From Streptomyces oceani (GTDB lineage Bacteria; Actinomycetota; Actinomycetes; Streptomycetales; Streptomycetaceae), in assembly GCF_001751245.1 (NCBI RefSeq), contig NZ_LJGU01000121.1:1-64000 (forward strand): a stretch of DNA of 64,000 nt, in the 5' to 3' direction. Positions within the stretch are counted from its first letter, which is position 1; the number at the start of each line of letters is the position of its first letter. The notes under the pieces are model-generated. The model was given only the letters and a program-made list of their open reading frames with translations, had not been told where the DNA came from and searched no databases. Positions 56,122 through 64,000 of the stretch are shown here, one piece after another. The position numbers were made by a program, and so were the translations under genes.

Positions 56122-57433
56122 GATCACCCAGATACGGGTGCCACAAGTGGTTGGGGTCGTTCTCCACTGTCTCGACCACCTCGCGCATGGCGGCGAGAGC
56201 CTTGGGCTCCTCGTCGTCGTATACGTCACCCTGCAGCAACTTGAGGACGTCCAGGCGGTACCGAGGGTCCTGGACGAACGCGGTGAAGAGGATGTTGAGC
56301 CGGTAGTAGATGGAGATGAACTCGTACCAGTTGCGCACACCACGGCGGAGTTTCGCCTCGTATGTGGCGAAGCGCGCCTTGGAGAAGTCGCCGGCCTCCG
56401 CGGCGGCGATGATGTCCTGGCTGGCTATCCGGGCGCTGTTGAGAGCCACGCTCACACCGCTGGAGAAGATCGGGTCGACGAACCGAGCGGCGTCCCCGAC
56501 GAGCAGAAAGTTGTCGCCGGCGATCTGCGTCATGCCGTAGCTGTAGTCGCCCTCGGTCTTGAATGGTCGCGTCTGCTCGGCGTTCTTGAGTACGTTGAGC
56601 AGCGCGGGACGGCTGCCCACGGTGTCCCAGAAGAACTTCTCGCGGTCGCCGCCGGTTTCCTGGAACCGGCGCTTCTGACTGACAACGCCGACCGACGTGA
56701 TCGTTTCCGTGATCGGGATCTGCCACACCCAGGTGTCGCTGACGGGCAGGAAGTGGACGAAGATGTAGTCGGCCTGTTCCTTGTCGGCCGTGAGAGCTTG
56801 GCGGTCGATTCCCTTGAACCACGAGTGCACCGCGTACTGGTTGAACACCTGGTCCGCCACCTTGAACTTCTGCTGCGTTCCCAGGTGCGTACGGCGGCCG
56901 CTGGCATCTACCACCATGCGGACGGGAATGTTGACGCTTCTCCCGCCTACTTTGGCCTCGATCTGCGGTATCTCACTGTCGAAGTCGACCTTGCCGGCCC
57001 GCACGCCCTGGAACACCTTGGCACCCAACTCTTCGGCGTGCTTGAGCAGGATCTGGTCGAACTTGCCGCGGTCCACGTGGTACGTGTGGTCACGCTCCAC
57101 CCCCTCCTGACTGCGTTCGTTGAACATGACGCCGGCCCCGCGGAAGTCGTGGGTCAGCCCACGGAATCCCATGTGGTCGATGTCGCGGTCCTCGGCCGAG
57201 GTCCAGGCCGCCCCGTACTTCTTGGGGAATCCCGCTTCCTCGACCTTGGACATGGCGTCGATCTCAAGCAGTACGGGGGTGGTAGCCGGTACGAGTGACT
57301 CCCCGACGTGCTCCCTCGGGAACACCGCGCTCTCGAAGACGGCCACTGAGAGACCCGCCTTGGCGAGGTAGGAGGCCATGGTCGAACCCGCCGGACCACC
57401 GCCGATGATTCCGACGTCGAACTCTGCGTCCAC
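56090..57433 (-). CDS. Flavin-dependent halogenase (PltA/Bmp2-like)
   Basis: A 447-residue FADH2-dependent halogenase. It has the FAD motif in FDVGIIGGGPAGSTMASYLAK, the EHVGESLVPA block, and the halogenase signature WxWxIP as WVWQIPIT (about 216-221). GDAARFVDPIFSSGVSVALNSARIAS gives the second flavin motif, and YYRLNILFTAFVQDPRYRLDVLKLL is a long conserved C-terminal helix. The sequence resembles my recollection of PltA, Bmp2 and Mpy16, which halogenate pyrrole bound to a carrier protein. It directly follows a free carrier protein gene in the same direction, so a carrier-bound substrate is plausible. Halide and substrate are not proved. Confidence 0.92.
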   Translation of the reverse strand: MDAEFDVGIIGGGPAGSTMASYLAKAGLSVAVFESAVFPREHVGESLVPATTPVLLEIDAMSKVEEAGFPKKYGAAWTSAEDRDIDHMGFRGLTHDFRGAGVMFNERSQEGVERDHTYHVDRGKFDQILLKHAEELGAKVFQGVRAGKVDFDSEIPQIEAKVGGRSVNIPVRMVVDASGRRTHLGTQQKFKVADQVFNQYAVHSWFKGIDRQALTADKEQADYIFVHFLPVSDTWVWQIPITETITSVGVVSQKRRFQETGGDREKFFWDTVGSRPALLNVLKNAEQTRPFKTEGDYSYGMTQIAGDNFLLVGDAARFVDPIFSSGVSVALNSARIASQDIIAAAEAGDFSKARFATYEAKLRRGVRNWYEFISIYYRLNILFTAFVQDPRYRLDVLKLLQGDVYDDEEPKALAAMREVVETVENDPNHLWHPYLGDLKAPATAPAF

Positions 57434-57509
57434 TGTGTTCTCCGTTTCGCTGGGCGCCCTTCGCCCGAGGTGGATGTCCTGTGCTCATTGCCGAGGATTC
57501 GAAGCGGGG

Positions 57510-57782
57510 TTACGCCGCCTCGTCCGTGAGACCGCACACCATATTTGTGATGGCTGTCACGTTGGTGAAATTTTTCGCGGTGAGATGGGTTGGCGGAACG
57601 ACTACTCCGAGGTCTGTCTGGATGAAATTGATCAGCAGTGAGGTGTTCATCGAGCTGAGTACACCCCATTCCAGCAAGGGGGTGTCGCCGGACAACTCAG
57701 AGACATCGCTTCCGTCCAAGAAGTTGTCACCGATGTACTTGCTGATGACCTTGCTCACTACGTCGCGGTCGGTCACGTCCAT
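57510..57782 (-). CDS. Free-standing acyl/peptidyl carrier protein
   Basis: A 90-residue carrier protein with the phosphopantetheine Ser in LLEWGVLSSMNTSLL. The usual Asp-Ser-Leu is Ser-Ser-Met, so the Asp before the attachment Ser is replaced. The rest of the four-helix carrier fold is recognisable (VISKYIGDNFLDG ... VVVPPTHLTAKNFTNVTAITNMV). It resembles carriers that hold pyrrole or amino-acid groups in halogenating pathways. The ATG at 57782 is preceded by GGGAGAAG. It lies between the thioesterase and halogenase genes and is probably the halogenase's substrate carrier. Confidence 0.88.
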   Translation of the reverse strand: MDVTDRDVVSKVISKYIGDNFLDGSDVSELSGDTPLLEWGVLSSMNTSLLINFIQTDLGVVVPPTHLTAKNFTNVTAITNMVCGLTDEAA

Positions 57783-57840
57783 TGTTCTTCTCCCTGGGTA
57801 AGGTGAATTCCCGGATGTCTTCTCGAAATGGTCAGGTGTG

Positions 57841-58620
57841 TCAGAGTCCGCTGGGTGCCAGGCTCGTCGTGTGCGCGGGTTCAGCGGCCGGCGCGGGTTC
57901 CGAAGTGTGTATGAGCCGTCGTAGACGAGCCGCGAGCATGGTTCTGAACTCCTCCTCGTCCAGTAGGAAATGGCCGCTGGAAAGCACCGACATTTGGAAT
58001 TCCGCCGTTGTCTCGTGTGCCCATTCGAACACCTGCGGTAGCTCGATGAGCTTGTCCCGGCGACCGGCGTAGACAGTGAGTGGAACCCGCATCGCCGGCC
58101 CTGGCGACCTGGTGTATGTCTCCGTGAGGCGCAGGTCGTGGCGGATGGCCGGAAGGTATGCCCGCAGTAGTTCCGGTACAGCGAGCAGTTCCGCGGGGAG
58201 CCCGCCATAGTGGGCGAGTTCGGTGATGAGTTGGTCGTCCGTCAGTTCGTGCATCGGTCGGTGTGAGAGCGTTCCGGTAGGGGAGTTCCGTCCCGCTACC
58301 AGCAGTGCTCGGGGAGGAGTACCCAATCGGCATAGCTGTCGGCTTAATTCGAATCCCAGAATCGAACCGAAGCTGTGCCCGAAAATGGCGAAACGTTCGG
58401 TGTCCGCGGACCGGACCGTGGGGAGGAGTCCCGCGACCAGCTGGTCGAGATCCTCGTCCAGTGGTTCTCGCAATCGAGTTCCATGGCCGGGTAACTCCAG
58501 TGGCACCACCCGGCACCCGCGCGGAACGAACGATTCCCACAACCGGTACGGAGTCGCACTGCCTCCCGCGTGCGCGAGGCAGTAAAGCGTCAGTTGTTCT
58601 TCGGCGGATGATGGCGGCAC
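57841..58620 (-). CDS. Type II thioesterase
   Basis: A 259-residue alpha/beta hydrolase that would remove blocked acyl groups from carrier proteins. The nucleophile is in FGHSFGSILGFEL (Gly-His-Ser-Phe-Gly), with the acid in YAGRRDKLIEL and the His in SSGHFLLDE. LYCLAHAGGSATPYRLW is the typical N-terminal block of polyketide/peptide editing thioesterases. I chose the GTG at 58620 with AAGGAG ten bases upstream over the ATG at 58683. It lies between the dehydrogenase and the free carrier protein. Confidence 0.94.
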   Translation of the reverse strand: MPPSSAEEQLTLYCLAHAGGSATPYRLWESFVPRGCRVVPLELPGHGTRLREPLDEDLDQLVAGLLPTVRSADTERFAIFGHSFGSILGFELSRQLCRLGTPPRALLVAGRNSPTGTLSHRPMHELTDDQLITELAHYGGLPAELLAVPELLRAYLPAIRHDLRLTETYTRSPGPAMRVPLTVYAGRRDKLIELPQVFEWAHETTAEFQMSVLSSGHFLLDEEEFRTMLAARLRRLIHTSEPAPAAEPAHTTSLAPSGL

Positions 58621-58698
58621 TTGGGTAGATCTCCTTTCCGATGCCCGTCGACTAACATCGTTGGCAGGCAACAGCGCTGGCATGGGATGCGCACGGCG

Positions 58699-59580
58699 CT
58701 AGGTGTAGGTGTAGAAACCGCGGCCGGACTTCTTGCCGAGTAGTCCGCCTTCGACCATCCGACGCAGCAACGGCGGTGGCGCGTAAAGGGGTTCCTTGAA
58801 TTCCTCGTACAGGGCGTTGGCGACCGAGGCGATGACGTCCATGCCGATGAGGTCCACCAGTTTGAGAGGACCGATCGGATGACCACAGCCGCGCCGCATG
58901 CCCTGATCGATCACTTCCGGCGTGGCGAAACCCGACTCCACCATGCGCACCGCGGACAGGAGATACGGCACGAGCAGGGTGTTGACCACGAAGCCTGTCC
59001 GGTCCGTGGAGCGAATCACTTCCTTGCCGAGCGGTCCGGTCAGGAAGTCCGCGGCGCGATCCACCACGGAAGCGTCCGTGTGCAGTGAGGGAATCAGCTC
59101 GACCAGCGGAACGGTCTGGGCCGGGCTGAAGAAATGGACTCCCAGCACATGGGTCGGCCTGTTCGTCGTCCGGCCCATCCCCATGATGGAAAGGGACGAG
59201 GTGGTGGACGCCAGCACCGCTTCGGGGTCTTCCACGATCTTGTCGAGCTCGGTGAAGAGCTCGGTCTTCACGGCACGGTTCTCGGTGATGGACTCGATCA
59301 CGAACTGGCGGTCCGCCAGGTCCAGCAGGTCCGTGGTGAAGTGGACCCGTTCCAGACAGGCCAGCACCTCGTCCTCGGTGATCTTCCCCCGGTGCGCGGC
59401 GTTCGCCAGGGAGTCCTCGAGGCGAGCCCGGCGCTGCTCGACGGCACTGGGTGAACGCACCGTACCGACCACGTCCAGACCTGCACGTGCGCACAGCTCG
59501 ATGATGCCGAGGCCCATCAGCCCGCAACCGACGACGCCGATCCGGTGTATGCTCGGGCAAGCGGACAGATGTTCCGTCAT
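58699..59580 (-). CDS. 3-hydroxyacyl-CoA dehydrogenase (3-hydroxybutyryl type)
   Basis: A 293-residue NAD(P)-dependent enzyme reducing 3-ketoacyl intermediates to 3-hydroxyacyl thioesters. The Rossmann motif is IGVVGCGLMGLGII (residues 13-26). The catalytic His is in VLGVHFFSPAQTVPLVELI, with GFVVNTLLVPYLL and GCGHPIGPLKLVDLIGMDV in the C-terminal domain. Its ATG overlaps the KAS III stop by four bases. With KAS III and CCR it forms a conserved triad for branched alkylmalonyl-CoA extenders. No dehydratase gene is visible in the window. Confidence 0.94.
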   Translation of the reverse strand: MTEHLSACPSIHRIGVVGCGLMGLGIIELCARAGLDVVGTVRSPSAVEQRRARLEDSLANAAHRGKITEDEVLACLERVHFTTDLLDLADRQFVIESITENRAVKTELFTELDKIVEDPEAVLASTTSSLSIMGMGRTTNRPTHVLGVHFFSPAQTVPLVELIPSLHTDASVVDRAADFLTGPLGKEVIRSTDRTGFVVNTLLVPYLLSAVRMVESGFATPEVIDQGMRRGCGHPIGPLKLVDLIGMDVIASVANALYEEFKEPLYAPPPLLRRMVEGGLLGKKSGRGFYTYT

Positions 59581-60575
59581 GACGCCCCCGACCAGCGCAT
59601 CAGGCCGGCACCCAGGGACATCCCGCCCCCGAAGGTCCCGAGCAGGACGAGGTCGCCGGCACGCAGGTCACCCGCGCGGTGGGCCACGTCCAGGGTGACC
59701 GCGGCAGAGGCGCTGCCCATGTTCCCGTAGCTGTCCAGGGTGCGGTGGGTGAGCGCGGCGCCCAGACCGGCCTTCTCGACGAGCTGCTGCAGCAGGATGC
59801 CGTTGGGCTGGTGTGGTACGAAGTGGTGGATCTCTTCAAGGGCGACGTCACAGCTCGCCGCCAACTCCGCCGCCAGTGGTGGGAAGTGTTCCATGACGAA
59901 GTCCCGTACCCCTCGCCCCTCCATACGGAAGAAGTGACCGCCCTCCGCCAGGGTCGCCTCGGAAGTGGGGATCCTGCTGCCGCCCGCCTCCACTCGGATG
60001 AGCCGCTGCGCGTCGCCGCGGCTGGCGAGGCGGAAGTCGATGAAGCCCGCGGAATCGGGGACCGCGGAGACCACTGCCGCTCCGGCACCGTCTCCGAGTA
60101 GCACGGCGGTTCGGCGATCGGAGAAGTCGAGGCAGCGTGAGTAGATATCTGCCGCGATCACCAGGACATGGGCGGCGGGGCGCTGCGCCACCAGGGCGCG
60201 CGCCAGCTCCAGTCCGTAGACGAACCCGCTGCAGACCACGTTGATGTCGAAGCACGCGGCGTTCGCGGCGCCGATCCCGTCTTGCACCAGGTAACTGGTT
60301 GGGGGTTGGGGCGAGTCACCGGTCGAGGTCGCGAGGATGAGGTAGTCGAGTTGCTCGGCTTCCAATCCGGCTTGTTCCAGCGCGTTCTCGGCGGCCTGGA
60401 TTGCCAGATCGGATGTCGCTTCGGACGGCGCCGCGTAGCGGCGCCCCCGTATCTGGGTCTTCCGCTCGATCCATTCGGTCTCCACTCCGACCCGGGCAGC
60501 CACCTCCTCGTTGCTGATCTCCTCCTTCGGGACGTATGAACCGGTGCTCAGAATGCCGATATCTTGCCTGGCCAT
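59577..60575 (-). CDS. Beta-ketoacyl synthase III
   Basis: A 332-residue KAS III-type enzyme condensing an acyl-CoA starter with malonyl-ACP. The catalytic triad is intact: Cys in NVVCSGFVYGL (about 115), His in FVPHQPNGIL and Asn in YGNMGSASAAV. The ATG at 60575 (MARQDIGILSTGSYVPKEE) is chosen over a longer frame to 60641. It lies downstream of CCR, and its stop overlaps the dehydrogenase start. The likely role is to make the 3-ketoacyl precursor of the extender; starter choice is unknown. Confidence 0.95.
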   Translation of the reverse strand: MARQDIGILSTGSYVPKEEISNEEVAARVGVETEWIERKTQIRGRRYAAPSEATSDLAIQAAENALEQAGLEAEQLDYLILATSTGDSPQPPTSYLVQDGIGAANAACFDINVVCSGFVYGLELARALVAQRPAAHVLVIAADIYSRCLDFSDRRTAVLLGDGAGAAVVSAVPDSAGFIDFRLASRGDAQRLIRVEAGGSRIPTSEATLAEGGHFFRMEGRGVRDFVMEHFPPLAAELAASCDVALEEIHHFVPHQPNGILLQQLVEKAGLGAALTHRTLDSYGNMGSASAAVTLDVAHRAGDLRAGDLVLLGTFGGGMSLGAGLMRWSGAS

Positions 60576-60630
60576 TGCCAGTCCCCTCTCTTCCACTGGT
60601 GAGGAGGTGCCGCGCGCTGTCGGAAGACGG

Positions 60631-61959
60631 CTACACGGCATCCCTCAGGGTGGTGAGCCGTTCCTCACCGATGCGGTCCCGCAGGTCGGGGTCGTTGATG
60701 CCGGTGCCGTTCCGCGGAGCCAGGCACCGCACCCCGACCTTGCCGATGTGCGCGTTGCGCTGGACCAGCCGCACGGCTTCACCCACTTCCTCCAGCGGGT
60801 AGACCGTGGAGAGCACGGGGACCAGCTTTCCGAGGCTGAACAGGCGGCTGCACTCGGCTTGTTCGTGGAGGTTGGCGGCGTGGCTGCCGATGATCCGCTT
60901 CAGATTCATCCACAGGTAGCGGTTGTCGTACTCATGCTGGTACCCGGTGCTGGAACCGCAGGTGATCACGGTCCCGCCGCGGCGTACGACGAACACGGAG
61001 ACGCCGAAGGTGGAGCGTCCGACGTAGTCGAAGGCGATGTGCGGATCCTCACCGACCTCCGCGCGGATGAGCTGGCCGAGGCGTTTGCCCTGCTCGATGG
61101 TTCGTTCCGGGGTGAGATCCCCGCCGATGCCGATCTCGGACCGGTTGATCACCACGTCACAGCCAAGCCGGCGCAGCAGCTTCTCCTTGTGCTCCGAGCT
61201 GACTACTCCGACGGGGATGCCGCCCGCGTTCTTCACGAGCTGCACGGCGAAAGCGCCGAGTCCTCCCGTCGCGCCCCAGATGAGCACCACGTCACCGAGC
61301 CTGACCCGGGCGCCCCGCTCACTGATCAGCATGCGGTAGGCGGTGGAGGCCGTCAGCATGTTGCTGGAGGCTTCCTCCCAGGTCAGATGGCCCGGTTTGG
61401 CGAGTAGTTGGCTCGCTCGTACGACTGCGTAGTGCGCCAGTCCGCCGAAGTTCGTTTCGAATCCCCAGGCGCGCTGGCCAGCCCCTAGCATGCCGTCGGC
61501 GTGCGTGGCGGGTTCCTGATCGTCGACCTGGATACAGGTCGCGACGACATGGTCACCCACGCGCCAGCGCCGCACCCCCGCACCAGCGCGGACGATCACT
61601 CCGGCGGCGTCAGAGCCGAGGACGTGGTACGGCTGGTCGTGGCGTGCCGCGTAGTCACTCTCCTTGCCGAAGCGCCGCAGGAAGTTGAAGGTGGGCAGCG
61701 GCTCGAACATCGCGGACCAGACGCTGTTGTAGTTGACGGCACTGGCCATGACGGCGACCAGAACCTCGTCGGGGGCCAGTTCCGGCATGGGTACCCGACC
61801 GACCCGCAGTGACTTGCGTACGTCCTTGTCCTCGACCCCGGCGAACATGCCGGTGTCCTCCGCCTGTACGTGCGCGGCGAGATAGTCGCGCGGCACCTGT
61901 TCCCGTTCCAGTACCTCAGGTGGCGCACCCGCGACAACGGCGTCGGCCAAAGCGTCCAT
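60631..61959 (-). CDS. ccr: Crotonyl-CoA carboxylase/reductase (CCR)
   Basis: CCR reduces an enoyl-CoA with NADPH and adds CO2 to give an alkylmalonyl-CoA polyketide extender. The 442-residue MDR-type protein keeps the CO2-binding residues known from CCR studies: Asn in SAVNYNSVW, Phe-Glu in WGFETNFGG and His in IIGSHAANLHEQ. The last block differs from the usual GSHFAN by Phe to Ala, which might enlarge the acyl pocket. The NADPH motif is WGATGGLGAFAVQL. It follows the PKS gene by 29 bases. Confidence 0.95.
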   Translation of the reverse strand: MDALADAVVAGAPPEVLEREQVPRDYLAAHVQAEDTGMFAGVEDKDVRKSLRVGRVPMPELAPDEVLVAVMASAVNYNSVWSAMFEPLPTFNFLRRFGKESDYAARHDQPYHVLGSDAAGVIVRAGAGVRRWRVGDHVVATCIQVDDQEPATHADGMLGAGQRAWGFETNFGGLAHYAVVRASQLLAKPGHLTWEEASSNMLTASTAYRMLISERGARVRLGDVVLIWGATGGLGAFAVQLVKNAGGIPVGVVSSEHKEKLLRRLGCDVVINRSEIGIGGDLTPERTIEQGKRLGQLIRAEVGEDPHIAFDYVGRSTFGVSVFVVRRGGTVITCGSSTGYQHEYDNRYLWMNLKRIIGSHAANLHEQAECSRLFSLGKLVPVLSTVYPLEEVGEAVRLVQRNAHIGKVGVRCLAPRNGTGINDPDLRDRIGEERLTTLRDAV

Positions 61960-61988
61960 GGTCCTTCCCTTCTGAGATTCGTCGTCGA

Positions 61989-64000
61989 TCAGGACGAGGT
62001 TCGGTTGATCAGCTCGTCCGCCGCGGCGAGCTCTCCCTCAAGCAGAGTGAGCAACTCGTCGTTCGACCCGGCGGTCTTGGCACTCGGCCGGGTGCCGGGT
62101 GGTGTGGGGGCGGCGCTGGTGGGGGGAGCAGGCTGTGCCGCTTCCGCCGGGTCCGCCGCGGCCTCCTCCAGGCCCAGCACCTCCGTGGACAGATGGCGTA
62201 CGACGGCGGCAGAGGTCGGATGTTCGAACGCCAGCGTCGCCGGGAGATCGCAGCTGAAGCGGCGCTCCAACCGAATGCGCATCTCCAGGACGGTGATGGA
62301 GGTCATGCCGATCTCGAAGAAACCTTGTTCCGGTCCCAGTTCGTCGGCGTTGTCCAGCCCGAGGACGGCCGAGACCTCCTCGAGGACGTAGTCGAGCAGG
62401 AGATCGTCGCGGTCTGGCGTCGATAGCCCCCTCAGCCGGTCGAGCAACTCGCTCTGACTGGTCGGTACGGCGCTCGCCTCGGCCGCCAGCTCGTCGAAAA
62501 GAGGCCAGGGCAGCGCCTGCTGATACAGGGGAAGGAGTAGGCTCCAGTCGGCCAGGGCCACCGCCGACAGGGCGTCGTCTCCCGCCATCGTGTGGTCCAG
62601 GAGTTCAAGGGCGTCCGAGGGGGCAAACGGTTCCAGGCCGCTTCGGGTCATCAGGCCCGCGCTGGTCTTGTCCAGCAGGCCGGTGCCGTCCCACGGTCCC
62701 CACGCGATCTGCCGAACCGGGAGGCCCAGCGAGTCCCGGTGCTCGGCCAGCGCCGCGAGGAGGGCATCCGGTGCGGCCTGCCGGCCGGAGCCGACCGCTC
62801 CCCACAGCGAGGCGATGGAACCGAAGATGACGAAGAGGTCGAGTTCGAGTCCCTCGGCGAGGCACTCGTCATGCAACGCCCAGGCACCCAGGGCCCGTTC
62901 GCCGATGAGTGCGGCCAGCTCGTCCGGATGCGGCGGCGCGGCGTCGGCAGCGTCCAGATTCCAGTCGGTGCCGATCCAGACCACACCGGCGACGGGGGCG
63001 TTCCGTTCCTCCGCCTCCTTGATCAGTCCCGTCACTCGGCCTGGTCCCGATCCCTCGTCTCCCGCTACCGGTGGTCCTGCCGTCACCACGTAACCCGCTC
63101 CACGCTCCTTCAGCCAGCGCTCGACGTGTCCAGCCAACTCCGCGCCGTCCCCGAAGACGAGATACGTCCGGTCGGTGCGCAGCGCCTGCTGTTCCAGCAG
63201 CGGCTCGGACGGCGCGCAGCGGATGACGCGGGCAGCCAGCCTGCGACCGTTGCGAAGAGCGACGTGGTCCTCGTCATCCGTGGCCAGGAGCTCCGTGAGG
63301 ATGACCGCAGCGTCCACCCCGGCGTCGTGGACCAGTGGATCCAGGTCGACGGCGCCGCCCCAGACCGCAGGCCGTTCCACTCCCGCGATGCCCGCGAGGC
63401 GGATCACGGGAGCACGCAGCGGCGCGGGCAGCTCGCCCCTCTCCGGCCGCGTCCCACCTCGTGTGACGTAGGTTACGCGGGCCGGGTCCGCGCAGGCACC
63501 GGTGACCACATGTGCGGCGGCGGCCACGGCGGGCACCGACGCGGCGGTCCGGGCCGCCGCCAGGAGCGACTCGTCATCCGTGACCGCGTGATCGGGCAGG
63601 TCGAGCGCGGTCAGGTGCACGATGCCGCGCACCGAGCCCGTCGGCATCCGACGCAGCGTCTCGGTGAGTCGTTCGGATAGTGGCGCTCCTTCCTCCGGTA
63701 CGAGGGTGTGTACGGTGTGCCCGGAGTGGCGCAGCAGATCCGACAGTTCGTCGGCGACGCCACCTCGGTCGGCCAGCAGCACCCATCCCGCCGCCTCCGT
63801 GCGGCTGGCGGGTGGCTCGGCCGGGTGGGGCCGCTCGGGCCAATCGATTCGGTAGCGGCTCTGCGCGGCCCGCTGGCTCTCCTCGGCGGTCGGCACCCGT
63901 TGGGGTGCCGGTTCCAGGAGCACGTCCCGCAGTTCGGCCAGCACCTCACCCTCGGGCGTGGTCATACGCAGCTGGGCCTGTGGCCGACCGCCGTGCTCTG
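61989..64000 (-). CDS. Modular type I polyketide synthase, C-terminal part (KR-ACP)
   Basis: The frame continues without a stop to the right edge, so this is the end of a larger PKS. Visible order: a linker resembling the end of a DH domain (RMTTPEGEVLAELRDVLLEP), the KR structural half (YRIDWPERPHP onward), the KR catalytic half, an ACP (FFEIGMTSITVLEMRIRLERRFSCDLPATLAFEHPTSAAVVRHL) and a C-terminal docking-type tail (LLTLLEGELAAADELI). In the KR, the NADPH motif is degenerate (VFGDGAELAG for TGGTGxLG). In FGSIASLWGAVGSGRQAAPDA the Ser is kept, but Tyr and Asn positions are Gln and Asp, so it should not reduce. In the ACP the Asp of DSL is Thr (MTSI). Confidence 0.93.
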   Translation of the reverse strand, partial: EHGGRPQAQLRMTTPEGEVLAELRDVLLEPAPQRVPTAEESQRAAQSRYRIDWPERPHPAEPPASRTEAAGWVLLADRGGVADELSDLLRHSGHTVHTLVPEEGAPLSERLTETLRRMPTGSVRGIVHLTALDLPDHAVTDDESLLAAARTAASVPAVAAAAHVVTGACADPARVTYVTRGGTRPERGELPAPLRAPVIRLAGIAGVERPAVWGGAVDLDPLVHDAGVDAAVILTELLATDDEDHVALRNGRRLAARVIRCAPSEPLLEQQALRTDRTYLVFGDGAELAGHVERWLKERGAGYVVTAGPPVAGDEGSGPGRVTGLIKEAEERNAPVAGVVWIGTDWNLDAADAAPPHPDELAALIGERALGAWALHDECLAEGLELDLFVIFGSIASLWGAVGSGRQAAPDALLAALAEHRDSLGLPVRQIAWGPWDGTGLLDKTSAGLMTRSGLEPFAPSDALELLDHTMAGDDALSAVALADWSLLLPLYQQALPWPLFDELAAEASAVPTSQSELLDRLRGLSTPDRDDLLLDYVLEEVSAVLGLDNADELGPEQGFFEIGMTSITVLEMRIRLERRFSCDLPATLAFEHPTSAAVVRHLSTEVLGLEEAAADPAEAAQPAPPTSAAPTPPGTRPSAKTAGSNDELLTLLEGELAAADELINRTSS

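Overview
The window is high-GC actinobacterial DNA, most likely from Streptomyces or a close relative. The evidence is the mycothiol gene mshC, the Pup-proteasome genes (arc, dop, pup, prcB, prcA, pafA, pafBC), a GylR-controlled glycerol regulon, frequent GTG/TTG starts, a TTA codon in a pathway-type regulator, and a gene order that matches my memory of the conserved Streptomyces chromosome core. No rRNA, tRNA, CRISPR array or insertion sequence was recognised.

Positions 1-47030 are conserved housekeeping DNA. From left to right: the start of a gene leaving the window, an aldo/keto reductase, an F420-type oxidoreductase, a frameshifted corA, a phosphatase/DUF3090/SCO1664-like kinase-fold trio leading to mshC, a PAC2 protein, acylphosphatase plus a Mut7-C protein, the glycerol block (glpD, glpK, glpF, gylR) with two matching palindromic operator candidates, metH, a HAD hydrolase behind a strong hairpin, an orphan solute-binding lipoprotein, an orphan response regulator, a RecB-type nuclease and an M50 protease. 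Next comes the Pup-proteasome region (trmI, a secreted protein, ferredoxin, arc, dop, pup, prcB, prcA, a LacI/MFS pair, pafA, two FKBPs, pafB, pafC), then tatA, tatC, a lipid-kinase-like gene and a HelY-type helicase.

Positions 47031-52492 form a ragged boundary. It holds remnants of a PI-PLC-like gene and a TetR gene, an atypical LuxR regulator preceded by a TTA-containing ORF, a TetR/DHA2 efflux pair whose palindromic operator recurs in front of a truncated methyltransferase, and an AT-richer gap.

Positions 52493-64000 are the left part of a biosynthetic gene cluster. Rightward genes are a SARP activator with a TTA codon, a shortened acyl-CoA-dehydrogenase-like protein and a phosphopantetheinyl transferase. 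Leftward genes, read from the right edge, are a modular PKS whose KR looks inactive, a crotonyl-CoA carboxylase/reductase, a KAS III, a 3-hydroxyacyl-CoA dehydrogenase, a type II thioesterase, a free carrier protein and a flavin-dependent halogenase. My inference is a chlorinated polyketide hybrid: halogenation on a carrier-bound (possibly pyrrolyl) group, and an unusual alkylmalonyl-CoA extender made by the KAS III/dehydrogenase/CCR triad. The rest of the PKS and any loading genes lie beyond the right edge.
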